A stretch of DNA of 64,000 bases from an uncultured Mycoplasma sp. (GCA_947039955.1 CAMRAC010000001.1:151103-215102), one strand, 5' to 3'; shown: positions 10,867 through 21,665, counted from the stretch's first letter. The notes: a model not told the origin generated them from the sequence alone. Numbers and translations: made by a program.

Positions 10867-11594
10867 ACGTTGTTTTTGACAAAATTATTATAGCCAACAA
10901 TAATTCAGTTGCAACCATAAACTTTTGCATTGGGTAAATCACGCAAAGAGTAGTTATTAAAAGAACCAATTTCATTATGTTCTTCTTTTGTTTTATCTGT
11001 AAAATTAGCTTTAATTAATCCATTAAACAATATATTGGAATAATTATTTCTAGAAGCCGTGTTAGCCAAAGTACAAGCGCCATTGACGGCCTCTCCCATA
11101 AACACAATGTCCCTTTGACCACTTTTCCCAACTTTAGTTATATAGTTTTCATAGCTAAACCACAACCCAATTCCCGCCTTTATGTTTGTATTATTGAAAA
11201 ATTTATGAAAGTTTTTGTTTAAATGTTGAATAAAAACATTTAAATGACAAGCGGCATCAAAAGATGTGTCAATTTCAGATTTAGTTTTAGTGTTAAATAT
11301 ACAATAAACCATATCACCTTGAATTGTGATTCACAATCCGCCATAACTTTTCATAATTGAAGAAACCCCGTATACAAATTCAGAGATTAGTTTATTGTAA
11401 ATTTCAACATCAAGTGTTTGATTGAGTTTTTTAGAACCTACAAGATCAATTGCTAAAACACTAAAATGAGCCTTGAACATTTGTGTGTCCGTAATAGAAT
11501 TTATCTTGACCTCAGTTAAATTATCTAATTCAATAATCTTGTCACTAGAACCGAATTTGTTTTTCATGTGTTCGTTTATTATTTTATAATCCAT
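10863..11594 (-). CDS. Second class III nucleotide cyclase-like protein
   Basis: 243 residues. Cyclase core: LAIDLVGSKKL with metal Asp 50, a YGGLWITIQGDMVY block with metal Asp 94, then AGIGLWFSY and a VFMGEAVNGACTLAN helix. It resembles the cyclase at 9766 in plan but not closely in sequence, so it is probably an independent acquisition. Its start lies inside the end of the upstream AAA ATPase gene (11-bp overlap, AAGGGG ribosome site), so the two are one transcript. The stop overlaps that of the PycTM candidate tail to tail by 4 bp. Could be a regulator or a second Pycsar cyclase. Confidence 0.7.
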
Positions 11595-12834
11595 CTTTGC
11601 CCCTTAATATATTTTCTAATGATATGAACTCTCAATTCTTCACCACTTCATTAATATTTTTTGTAATAACTATTTTGCGATAATCATTAAATTTATCTTC
11701 TAATGTTTCATTTAGTGTTTCAATTAACCCTTCTGTATTGATGTTTTTTTGATATTTACACTCAATTAAAATTTTTTGATCTTCTATTAAAAAATCTATT
11801 TCTTTTTTGTTTTCACCTCTATAATAAAAAATATTAGGTAATTGTAATTTATTAGAATATTTTTTAATCAAATAATTAAAAATAATATTCTCAATTAAAG
11901 ATCCGAAAGTATTATCATCTAGTTCAGAAAAACTATTAAAAAAATATAACATGCTTTTATCTTCGAAATATATTTTAGTATTTATTTTGTCATTTTTATC
12001 TTTATACTTGGGTAATAAATGAATTAATTGAGCATACTGCATTAGACCAATGTAGTTTTTAGCCGTTTGTCTTGTGATTTGTTTATTTTCCAACTTACTC
12101 ACAACTAATTCGTTACCAATATAATTATTGATATCTTGCATTAAAGCCTTAAATTTAGATGCATTAACATCCGTAACAATATCATCTGAAATAATTTTGT
12201 CAATAATGCTTGATGAGACTAACTCACGATATTGAATACTGGGTTCGTTGTATTGCAGAGATCTTGGGTATGATCCATATTTTAAATATAGATCTATATC
12301 ATTTATTTTTCAAATATTTTTAAATTCTATAAAAGATAATGGATTAACATAATATACTTTTATTCTATTAACCATCGTTTCTTTTCTTAATGCGCTTGCA
12401 TTAGAACCAGAAATAATAAAGCGTGCCTGCGGATTTAAATCAATAGTAGCTTGTACAAAATCACTTCAATTTGGAATTAATTGTATTTCATCAATTAATA
12501 TCAATTTATATTTATTTTGTGAAATAGTATTAATAAGTTGCTCTGATTCAATTTTAGACAAAGCTTTTAAATTCATATAGAAAATATCTTCACCACTAGA
12601 AACGACAGAAACTAATTGGTCACCTTCTTTAGTTTTTAAGTGTTTATTATAATATGTTTTAGCTAGTTGTTCCATTAATGTGGTTTTCCCCACTTGTCTT
12701 AATCCAATTAAAACAATATTGTGGTTTTTAATAACTTCAATCAATTCATCAAAGATTTCTCGGTGATATTCATTGGTGTTATTGAAAATCTTTTGTTTAT
12801 ATTTATCTAATAATTCTTTTGTTTCTCTATTCAT
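11584..12834 (-). CDS. AAA ATPase with C-terminal DUF4143 domain
   Basis: 416 residues read through several TGA. Walker A GLRQVGKTT at about 44-52, Walker B LILIDEIQLIPNW near 113-125, sensor-type FIISGSNAS, and a C-terminal part with EIDFLIEDQKILIECKY that has the acid/E-x-K pattern of a restriction-nuclease-like fold, as in DUF4143 proteins. The family is widespread, of uncertain function, and common in mobile regions. The start codon is only a few bases from the expected transcription start, and the promoter is covered by two palindromes. Coupled to the cyclase downstream. Confidence 0.85.
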
Positions 12835-12843
12835 AATAAATAT

Positions 12844-12897
12844 ATTATAACACCTTGTTAAGTAAAGTTAACACATATTTGTTAAGTTGACTTAACA
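12844..12897 (-). promoter_or_regulatory. Promoter with two tandem palindromic operators for the ATPase-cyclase operon
   Basis: On the minus strand a -10 box TATAAT (12849-12844) stands 9 bp before the ATG; a plausible -35 TTAACT lies 16 bp upstream. Two 18-bp palindromes follow: 12856-12873 (TGTTAAGTAAAGTTAACA) and 12880-12897 (TGTTAAGTTGACTTAACA), starts 24 bp apart. The first covers the -35, so a bound protein would block RNA polymerase. The same pair with the same spacing recurs at 16876-16917. Confidence 0.75.
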
Positions 12898-12912
12898 AAG
12901 AACTTGTTCGCA

Positions 12913-13632
12913 TTAATTTAATGATTTTTCTACTATGATTTTTCAGCGAATAATATTGGAACACAAAGAAATGGTTATACTTATTACTTGCTTAGCCATA
13001 ACCTCCATTTTAACGGCCTCTTTGTCATTGTTTGAATTGAATCGAACTTCAGCATGAGCTAATTTATTTGAGTAATTAATAACACTTTTGTATTCTTTGA
13101 CCATATTTTCATTTGTCATTTTTTTTCCACTAGAGTTAAAAATAATATCAATGTCTTTATATGAAATGTTTTTTTGGTTTTCATAGTATCAATCTATTTT
13201 ATATTGAAAATCACCATATTTAAAATGATTAGTTTCTTTTAATATTTTTTCTACCTCTAATATGGTTGTTTGAAATGAAGATAGTTTTTTTTGTTGCTGT
13301 GTTTTTGAATAAGTTCTTTGTTCAAGAACAAATGCAACTAAAAAAGTTCTAAAAAGCACAAATATAGATTGTAGATTATGAACCTTGAGTGATGTAAAAA
13401 TTTCTGCACACAACATTGTAGTTACGCTGTTTTTTCTATATCGGGAAAGTTCTTCTAATATAGGGATGAATACTTGTTTGAAGTATTGATTAACAGCAAT
13501 TGTACGTTCTTTAGAATCTTTTCAAATATTGTCCACAAAAATGTGTTGATTTAAAATTTTTCTCTCTTGCCTAAAAATAGTGGTTTTTTCTTCGGCATAT
13601 TTTTCATCTATATCTAAATAATATTTCGGCAT
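12913..13632 (-). CDS. Unrecognised helical protein in the defence island
   Basis: 239 residues with three in-frame TGA. The sequence is mostly amphipathic helix: a charged N-terminus (MPKYYLDIDEKYAEE), a central block VLEQRTYSKTQQQ, and a C-terminal NKLAHAEVRFNS. The His after a long helical region could hint at a HEPN-like fold, but the R-x4-6-H motif is not convincing. It ends just before the palindromic operators, 79 bp from the ATPase start, so it is not in that operon unless read through. Function unknown. Confidence 0.7.
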
Positions 13633-13766
13633 ATAATTTCTCCATAATATAAAAAACTAATTAATTTAATTAAGTTCTTATAATAATTATAACAAACATA
13701 AAGAATTTATTATTTTAGAATAATGTTTAAGTTTTTAAAAATATCTTTTAATAAAAGTAATGCTTT

Positions 13767-15737
13767 TTATTTCTTTTCAAAAGATAATTTAGCTTTATTT
13801 AAAATTTCATCGAGTTCTGTTTCAGAGCAGGTTTTTTGTGAAAAAACAAGAGAAAAACAACCGGGCCAATTGGGATTATAACTCTCTGAATCATCTTCAT
13901 CTGAATTAAAAAATGCAAACTCATCTTTTGTTATATCTCCATTTTTAAAGCATTTTTCAGCAATAAAAATAAGTAATTTTTTAAAATTGAAATTGATTAT
14001 TGTGTCATAGCCATGAATAACATCTGATAAAATAACATCATTATCTCCGTTCTTCAATTTTTTTTCATAATTATAAATACTAGTATAACCTGTTTTATTA
14101 ATTGAAGCCATTACATATGAATTTCAATGAGTCATTGTTTTTCCGTATCATTCTATTTTATAAAAAGTTGTAAGTAAATTTAGTAATTTATTTGTTGATA
14201 AAGAATCCATTTTTTCATTAATTATAGTTTTTAAAAATAAGATATCCTCTTTGGAAATCTGTTTTTGCAAAAATTCATCTTTGTTTCTGATTAAATACAA
14301 GACCGCAGATCCAAAATCTTTAATTTTAATGTTAATATCATTTTTAGGAATTTCTAATATCAATTCTTTTTTTATATTTGTTAATTCATTAATTTTTTGT
14401 TGCTGATCTTTGTTTTTTCAAATAACAAAAACATTGCCAATAAACATTTTTTGGCTCATTCTACCCGTGCGTCCAATTGTGTTAATATATTCTATTTTAC
14501 TCTGATGATTAATATTCTCACCACCTCTTATAGGAACATAATCTATAATTAAGAATTCAGGACTTAGGTTTATTCCTTTAGATAGTGTGCTATTACAAAT
14601 TAATAAAGTTAATTCGCCGGCCCTATAAGCACACTCAATTAAAAACCTTAAATATTTATCCATTCTACCATGATGATATCCAATTCTATTTTGTATTAAT
14701 AACCTCAATTTTGTATTTGGAGATTTTTTATCCAAATATATTAATATTTTAGAAATAAAAAAGTTTTCATCTAAAATTTCTTTTTTTGGAAATTTCAATA
14801 AAAAATCATTAAACAAATCTACATATTGAAAAATTTTTGATAAATTTGTAAAAATCATTGTTTTGCTTTTTTTTATAAAAAAGTTTTCATAAATTCAGCA
14901 AACAATCTCTGACATTATTTTTGCTTTTTTATCTTTTGATAACATAGTTTTAAAAATATCTTTTTCAATAAATGATCATTGATCAATGAGAAATCCAACA
15001 TTTATATCTTTTTTGCCCAATGTTTCAAAATGAGCTTTATGAATAATTTGATTGTCTACAATATTTATTGAATTTATAATTCTGGATGTTGCAGATATTG
15101 TGGTTTCTATTTTTTTATATTTTAAACCAGAGCCCATTGCAGAACAATCAACAGATTGAGGAGATATAGATATTATCTTTCCTGCATGTAATTGTAGGTA
15201 ATCGAAGGTTTCTCTAAACGAATAATATCTAGTATCTGAAAAAGCTTCATAAAATTCGTCAAAGATAGCCAAAGAAAAATGAATCTCAGGTTTATTTTTG
15301 AAAAGTAAATTAGCTTTTTCTGGAGTTAAAACATATATTTTACTTTCTCCGCCCAAATACGTCATAGAGATATGTATTCCTAGTTTAACAAAATTAAAAA
15401 AATATTCATTACATAAAGAAAGGGTTGGGGCTATTATTATTATTTTTCCTTTAAAATTATTTATTAAATCAATCAAAATTTTTGTTTTTCCAAAAGATGT
15501 TGGGGCTGAAAGTGTAATTCACTTTTCTTTAGAAGTCAATATCTCTCGCTTTATCCTCGATTGCTCAGATATCAAATAATCAGGAATGTTTACTTCTCCT
15601 TCAGAAAAAGTTGCATTAAGAAAAAAATTAATATTTTCTTCTATATTTAAATCTTGACTTTTTAATATATCTAAAAGTTTATTAGAGCCAGTTTTGGTAG
15701 TAAGTATTCAGTTATAAATATTATGATATTTTGACAC
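13767..15737 (-). CDS. SF2 DEAD/DEAH-like helicase (HamB-like candidate)
   Basis: 656 residues across five TGA (Trp). Starts at GTG 15737, inside the end of the nuclease gene (17-bp overlap) with an AGAGG ribosome site. SF2 motifs: SEQSRIKRE, Walker A APTSFGKTK (78-86), IFDEF (158-162), YHHGRMD, CNSTLSKGINLS, and motif VI NTIGRTGRMS (about 419-428). About 230 residues follow the helicase core with no motif I recognise. A helicase coupled to a small PD-(D/E)XK protein is the plan of Hachiman (HamA-HamB); other nuclease-helicase systems share it. Confidence 0.85.
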
Positions 15738-16353
15738 AAATAACCTCTTTTGCTTCAATATATTTTTCTGGTAATTCTTGGTTGTCTTGCTTAAATAAAC
15801 CAACGCTTCCTAGTGAAAATATTTTTTCTTGCATCTCTATTTTTAGTGGTTTTGACAAATCATTAAAATTTTGTAACTCTTCAAATATAGAGTCTAATCT
15901 TTCTAATGAAATTTTTAAGGATTTGTTTTTTGATATTATAAAAGATTCGTTAAGCCCCAATTTGTTTTTGAAAGAAAGTTTTGATTTTTGTTTATTACTA
16001 TTTAGAATAACTGTATCTATAATATTCATTGAATTTTTTATTTCTTGCATTCTATTGCGTTTATTAAACTCAATTGTTTTGTTGGCTGATTCAATTATAA
16101 TATTGATTGTGTTTTTATGATATTTAGCTTCCATAAAACATAAATTATTTTTTGAATCAAGAAATATTGAATCTCAACCATTTTTTTTATCAAAAGATCA
16201 AACTAATGGAATATAACCCTGTTGAATACAAAATATTGTTGAAAAAAATTCAAACTTGTCAAAATCTTTTGCATAGCTATTAAATTTTTCTCAAGATAAA
16301 TGATAATCTTGAATATACTTTTTATAAAGTTTGTCTAATGATTCTGCTTGCAT
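15721..16353 (-). CDS. PD-(D/E)XK nuclease-like protein (HamA-like candidate)
   Basis: 210 residues. A WDSIFLDSKNNLCFMEAKYH block gives Asp 61, Glu 75 and Lys 77, the spacing of a PD-(D/E)XK nuclease core, placed after an N-terminal helical part. The rest is Lys/Asn-rich helices. It overlaps the helicase start by 17 bp, so the two proteins are probably made together. HamA proteins (DUF1837) have a nuclease core and a helicase partner, and this pair fits that plan, but I cannot confirm the DUF1837 match by eye. Confidence 0.65.
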
Positions 16354-16508
16354 TTTTCTTATATTATTTGTATTTAAACTATTATTTGACACCTAAAAAT
16401 TTTAACACATAGAATAAATAAATGTTCTTGATTTAGACTCCAAAGATCCTTGTTATATATAATTCCTTTGTAAGAACAAAAAAGATATTTACAAATCAAG
16501 ATGAATGA
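16354..16508. other. Intergenic, no gene seen
   Basis: AT-rich spacer between the nuclease start and the small minus-strand gene at 16509. No clear hairpin terminator or convincing promoter pair is visible; a TATATATAA stretch near 16450 could serve either strand. Confidence 0.4.
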
Positions 16509-16655
16509 TTAGAAATTATTTATTAGGAACCAATCAACTGGAAAAGGAGTCTGAGCATCAAACAATTTAATAAATAAATCTTCATAATAATTCCTAATCA
16601 ATTTAAATAAAACTAATTGACAAGTAAAAACATAAACTAGTTCTTGATCTCACAT
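16509..16655 (-). CDS. Possible 48-residue protein overlapping the zinc-ribbon gene
   Basis: An ATG ending at 16655 lies inside the last codons of the zinc-ribbon gene in another frame and opens 48 residues to a TAA at 16509. The product has a hydrophobic N-terminal half (ELVYVFTCQLVLFKLI) and an end block FDAQTPFPVDWFLINNF that looks protein-like rather than random. The overlap suggests translational coupling. It could instead be the tail of an older, larger gene. Function unknown. Confidence 0.45.
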
Positions 16656-16795
16656 TTATCTTCGCAAGACTTACAATCTAGTTCATTAAAAGATTGTTTG
16701 TATATGATATCTTCACACTTTTTACTGCAAAGTATAGCTCAACCCAAAACAAAGTCTTGGTTTTCTGTTTTTTTACCACACACATTACAATTCAT
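16637..16795 (-). CDS. Small zinc-ribbon-like protein
   Basis: 52 residues. MNCNVCGKK at the start gives CxxC; LCSKKCE in the middle gives CxxxC; DCKSCEDKC near the end gives CxxCxxxC. The seven Cys suggest one or two zinc sites. A TATAAT box lies 10 bp before the ATG, so the message is nearly leaderless. Divergent from the gene at 17018 across a 222-bp spacer that holds the twin palindromes. Unknown role; could be DNA-binding. Confidence 0.65.
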
Positions 16796-16875
16796 ATAAC
16801 TAAATTATAATCCTAATTAATTCTTTACTTTCTAATAAATATAAAAACCCTTTTATTCATTGATTTATTTGACTT

Positions 16876-16917
16876 TGTTAAGTTGAGTTAACAATGTTGT
16901 GTTAAGTGGACTTAACA
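16876..16917. promoter_or_regulatory. Second pair of palindromic operators
   Basis: Palindromes at 16876-16893 (TGTTAAGTTGAGTTAACA) and 16900-16917 (TGTTAAGTGGACTTAACA), starts 24 bp apart, exactly as at 12856/12880. They lie between the divergent genes at 16795 (minus) and 17018 (plus), 101 bp before the latter. No T-run follows, so they are not terminators. Confidence 0.75.
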
Positions 16918-16979
16918 AATTCAAAATATATTGTTTTGTATATAACCTGATGCACTTGTTTGAGTTGGTTTAGTTTATA

Positions 16980-17010
16980 TTGAATTTTGTCGGATCTGGT
17001 GCTATATAAT
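16980..17010 (+). promoter_or_regulatory. Promoter giving a probably leaderless message
   Basis: -35 TTGAAT (16980-16985) and -10 TATAAT (17005-17010), spacer 19. The -10 ends 7 bp before the ATG at 17018, so transcription should begin at or next to the start codon. No Shine-Dalgarno site is visible upstream of the gene. Confidence 0.55.
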
Positions 17011-17017
17011 ATTAATC

Positions 17018-17911
17018 ATGAATAAAAACACATGACTAGAAATTGTCTATAAAGCACTTATTAACTTAAATGGCGCTTCCAAGTATCAACCTATCTATGA
17101 TGAAGTCTTAAGAATAGCACCTGATAAGTGTAAGGCGAATCCCAGCTATGAAAACACAATCAGAAGAACAATTCAATCGAGAAGTTCTGATTCACTAACT
17201 TATAAACCATCCAACAAAGATCTATTTATTTCTTTAGAGGGAATAGGTAAAGGATCTTGAGGTATCAGAGAATTTATTGATCAAAGAAGTTATACAGAAG
17301 TTATTGAGGTGATAGACCAATTTAAAACTGTCTTAACGAATCAATGACAATTGGGTCCGGCAATAGACACTTTAAATATATTTCTTAATAAAACAGCAAG
17401 AAATGGTTTTCGTAACAATGTTATTAAATCTAGACATCTTGATGGTAAGTATTACTATTCTGATTTAGAAAAAGTTAATCCATCTAATCATGATTTAGAC
17501 ATGAATTTAAAGTTGTTTATTGAAGCCGCTCATATATTTGATGTTTGATGCATTAAAAAGATTATCACCGAACATAAAACACATGATACAAAGGATGATA
17601 AAACAATTATTAACTTACTAAATGCATTAAATAGTCCATCAAATGCATTGTTATTGCCGTTTAACTATCACAAGTTATTTGATATGAATCTAATATGATT
17701 TGATGAAACAAGTGGGCTTATGAACTTTAATCAAGAATTTAAAGAAGACTTATCTGAATTAGGCATTTATCCCACCAAGATAAAATCAAAGATCATGAAT
17801 AACAAAGAAGTTATGAAATATCTTGCAATTAGAAACCAATATCGTCAAAATAAATTAAATGATATTTGAACTTTGTTTCAGAAAGATATTATTAGCTTGT
17901 TGAATGTATAA
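17018..17911 (+). CDS. Protein with N-terminal winged-helix-like domain, function unknown
   Basis: 297 residues with several TGA. Residues 1-85 look like the winged-helix module found at the front of some restriction endonucleases and HARE-type proteins: a GASKYQPIYDEVLRIAP helix-turn-helix, TIRRTIQSRSSDS, then LFISLEGIGKGSWGI (the G-x-W-G-I wing). The C-terminal 200 residues are unknown and Asn/Lys-rich. Paired with the gene at 17939 (28 bp gap), so a two-gene cassette is likely. DNA binding is inferred; a nuclease core was not seen. Confidence 0.7.
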
Positions 17912-17938
17912 TATAATTAATTTTAAGGTTGGTAAAAA

Positions 17939-18790
17939 GTGAAAAGTATATTTGATTTAAACCCTTATGAATCATTAGTTTCAAAAGATGATTTAAAGAA
18001 CTCTATATTGCAGTTCTTTAAATATGATGAAAGCATATTTGAAATATTCACAGTAGATGGTTTTAACAGCAATAATCCTCAAGATTCTGTACCGGCTTCT
18101 GGATTTATTGAATGATGTATTAATTTTAAGATGGAAATACCAATTGGCAAAAACACATTTGACAAACTAACTCTTGAGCAGTTGATTGAAATTTTTAGGA
18201 ATATTGAAAGAAATTTTCAATCTTTTTTACAAGAATATATTTCTGAAGAGGGTGATGGTGGAGAATATTATAAAAACAAAAAAGTTTTAAATAAACGTTT
18301 ATCAAATTTTTTGCGTTCATATTGCAAAGAGAATAATATAACTTGGGGGGAATATCGCGATATTTTTGTGAGAATGCATTTTAATCAACAAGTAGTTATT
18401 TGAAACAACAATGATAATATCGGTTTTGCATTTGATGAATATAGAAAAATAAGAGATAGCCAAGACGAAAATTCATTGAAACAAAAATTAACAATCTTAT
18501 CTGGCTTAAAAAATCATATGGATTATTGAATCAGTTCAAGACGAGACAACAATGGTAATAAAATTAATTTAAACTTTCAAGATACATTTTTTGAATTAAA
18601 ACCAAGCACAATAATTGATTATATGCACTCCTTAGCTTCTCACATAAGTCAAAAATCAAATACACAAAAATTTGAAGATATTAAAATTAATTTTAACCAA
18701 GCTGCACTAAATGAAAAACACATAGTTTGTGATTCTCTTTTTGATTCTGTTATTTTTATGCAATATAAAATCAATAACACAAAGTCTTAA
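17939..18790 (+). CDS. Unrecognised protein, second gene of a two-gene cassette
   Basis: 283 residues from GTG at 17939 with AAGG about 10 bp upstream; four TGA (Trp). The next in-frame ATG is far inside (18131), and the reading frame before it looks coding, so GTG is preferred. Opening KSIFDLNPYESLVSKDDLK, a middle block FLRSYCKENNITWGEY, and a long helical C-terminus. No family recognised, no membrane segment. Follows the winged-helix gene directly, probably the same operon. Confidence 0.65.
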
Positions 18791-18974
18791 ATATTGGTTG
18801 TGCATAAAAAAAATTTAACTTATTAATAAAATCATCTAATTCATCAAATATCAATAAAGATTAACGTCATTTACCAAACGTTTAACATAGTATAAGAAGA
18901 GTTGATTCAATGTTATATATCGTTAATCAAATAAAGTTTTTGAGGAAGTGTTATATAATTTAAAAAAGGATTTT

Positions 18975-20024
18975 ATGGACAAGACAACAATGATTTTTAC
19001 TATAATAACCTCTGTTTCAGCCGGGATATTATTTACTTTTGAAATTAATAGAATTTTAAAAAACTTATTAATTAAAAACATTTCTAAAACATTTTATGAT
19101 ATTCACTCAAATTATTTAAAAATTATCCCTTATAAAAATATGTCTGAATATCATTCTGAATGGTCGAAAGATGAAAATAATAACCCATTATCAGATAACC
19201 ATAACACTTGGATAAATGTTAATTATAAATTACTTGATATTCATATTTTAATAATGAATACATATATTATTGATAAAACTAACTATAATTGATGAAGAGA
19301 TAATAAACTTTTAAGTTTGAAAAATACACTTGAAAATATTAATTTATTTTCTCTAATACAACTTTCTTACAAATATAAAAAAATCAATGAACGAATAGAT
19401 GAAATAAATTTACTTCTAACTGAAAAAGAAATTATTATGAATGAAGGAGATGATGATTTTTATCGTTATTTTTGAAATTTAAATCTTTTAAAAACAGAGA
19501 TAAATAAAGTAGAATTGATTCCTTATTGAATAAAAGATAATATGAACCACACAAGAGCGCGCGGTGTTGTAAAAAAGAAAATAAAATTGAAATATGCTAA
19601 AACGAAATTTAATAATAATGCCTTACAGGGATTTGCGGTTGAATCAAATGAAAATGAACTTCATGAATCTAGAATAATTTTTTTGTTTAATAAAAATAAT
19701 ATTAAAAAAATAATAATTTATTATAGAAAAGCTGGTCTTAATTATAGTCCTATAAGTTATTCCAAATTGGATGTTATTAAATTATTTGATAATGAAAACA
19801 GTGATGAAAACATTAAGTTGTCAATTTTTAAAATAAGAAAAAAAGATAAGGGAGATAAATTTAATGATTTTGATTGAATTTGCTATAGTGTGATGATTCT
19901 TTTTGAATTTATGAAAAAATTGAATATTAAAAAAGAGGAATTGGAAGATTTAATAACAGATTATATGGACAAACGACTTAATCATATTTTGAAAATAATA
20001 ACTTTTTTAGAGAACGAAAAATAA
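18975..20024 (+). CDS. Membrane-anchored protein of unknown function
   Basis: 349 residues with several TGA. The ATG at 18975 has a good AAAAGGA ribosome site; an upstream GTG at 18948 is also in frame but less likely. One N-terminal membrane segment (MIFTIITSVSAGILFTFEI) is followed by a long soluble, helix-rich, Lys/Asn-rich part, a strand-rich middle (RIIFLFNKNNIKKIIIYYR) and a helical end. Not recognised. A separate unit 184 bp after the previous gene; its place in the island suggests an effector or sensor role, which is inference only. Confidence 0.6.
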
Positions 20025-20101
20025 ATTTAATCATAGCTAAGTAATTATATCAATTTCATCTCCAAAACATAACTATTGTACTTAAGAACAAGCCAGTCTC
20101 C

Positions 20102-21250
20102 TTATTTGTTTTTCCATTCTTCATACAAAAACACAACATCTAAAAACATAGATGTAATCTTATATAAACTATCTAACTCGGTTTGATTAAGGTATCAAGG
20201 ATGAAAATTACCTGTACTAAAATCATTTTGATTAACAAAGCGATTGACCATATCACAAGCTTTATTTCAATCATTGATCTTATCCTTATTTTTTAATAGA
20301 ATCTTCTTTATAAATTTAATGATTCCTAAATTGTCTTTTCCCATATCTATTTTATTTACTTCAAGGTTTTCAAATCTAGTAAATGAAAAATAAGTTGGAC
20401 TTTTATAATATTCTTGATAAACACTTGAAAAGTGATTAAATAACTCTTGGTTATCTTTGAAATCAAACAAATTGGAAAGTGATTTAACTTCATCACTTAA
20501 ATCATTGTGTTTCTCACCTTTGAAGTGAACCTCGCTATAAATTGGAATAAAGTAATCACTAAAGATATATTCTTCAATACTTCTTCTTAAGTTTCTAAGG
20601 CAACCCAAGACATCAACAAAGTTAGATTTCTTAACAGCAAACTCTACTATATCTAAAACACTTACAATTCTATTAAAAGATTCTTCTCGCATAACCTCTT
20701 TTAACTTGAGCTTATCAAGCTTAAGTTTTTCAATAAAAGAATTATTAAAAACTATACCCTTATAAAAAAGAGCTTCTAATTCATCAAAATTTACAGTTGG
20801 ACTTATTGAAGATAACTGTAACATTTTGTTTTTAATAATAGATTTATTGTTGATTGAGTCTAAATCCAGTTTGATATCTTCTAAAACACCGTCTTTTATA
20901 GTTATTTTAAAGACATAGGGACCTTTTGCATCAAATAATGCCTTATGACATGAAAAATAATTTTCATGTCATATATAGCCATTACTGAATGGATGAACAT
21001 AATAATGATCTTTGTTTCAAAAGATATTATTATTAAAGTTAAATAACTTGATATCCTTCTCACTTATCTTTTCTGATACATATGAGAGTAATTCATTGTC
21101 AATTGATGATTCTATTGCAGTAAAAGGAATTCCTATCTTATATGCTAATAGTTCTCCTTGTAACCCAAGATCATTTTCAATTAAATAAATATTGCTGTTT
21201 TTAACAACTATTTTTCCTAACAAAGAATTTGTAACATTATTTTTTATCAT
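20102..21250 (-). CDS. Unrecognised protein
   Basis: 382 residues with four TGA. The N-terminal third is beta-rich (GKIVVKNSNIYLIENDLG), the rest helical, with a block LRNLRRSIEEYIFSDYF around the middle. A 12-bp perfect inverted repeat lies inside the coding region (20945-20972). Upstream of it is a 114-bp spacer shared with the plus-strand relic before the methyltransferase. No known domain recognised. Confidence 0.65.
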
Positions 21251-21364
21251 ATATTATTAATTATAATGATATTTATCTTGGTTTTGAAAAGTTGTATGCA
21301 AACTGTTTTATTTTGGTCAAGTGGCGTGAAATTAAAACAATAAAACAATATTATAATTATTCTG

Positions 21365-21663
21365 TTGTATCACAATAATGAAAAAGAGGATAATATAATA
21401 TATGCTATAATTATTATTATAAAAAACCACGACCACATTAAGTATCATATTCAAAATGTAAATAACTTCCAAAGTCAAATAAAAGATATAATAAATAACA
21501 AGAACAGAGGTGTTTCTAATATATCTTACAATATATTAATTGACTGAAATGATTAAGATTAAGATTAAATAAAGATAATTTTTATTTAATGGTAGATAAT
21601 TTACTTGAAGAACTATCTAAAGGCGAGTGAGAAATAAGTAAGAATAGTATATTGGAGGTATAG
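21365..21663 (+). pseudogene. Broken small gene before the methyltransferase
   Basis: Two overlapping open stretches in different frames: one from about 21365 ending in SNISYNILIDWND at a TAA in a repeated GATTAA tract (21551-21567), and one that runs across the tract and ends with NLLEELSKGEWEISKNSILEV at a TAG 2 bp before the methyltransferase ATG. The parts would make one protein of about 95 residues if joined by a frameshift in or before the repeat. It may be the remnant of an earlier restriction or control gene. Confidence 0.4.
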
Positions 21664-21665
21664 TA

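Noticed and set aside
12856..16917. Repeated palindromes as a CRISPR array or transposon ends
   Set aside because: Only two short pairs, no spacers of regular length, no transposase between or near them.
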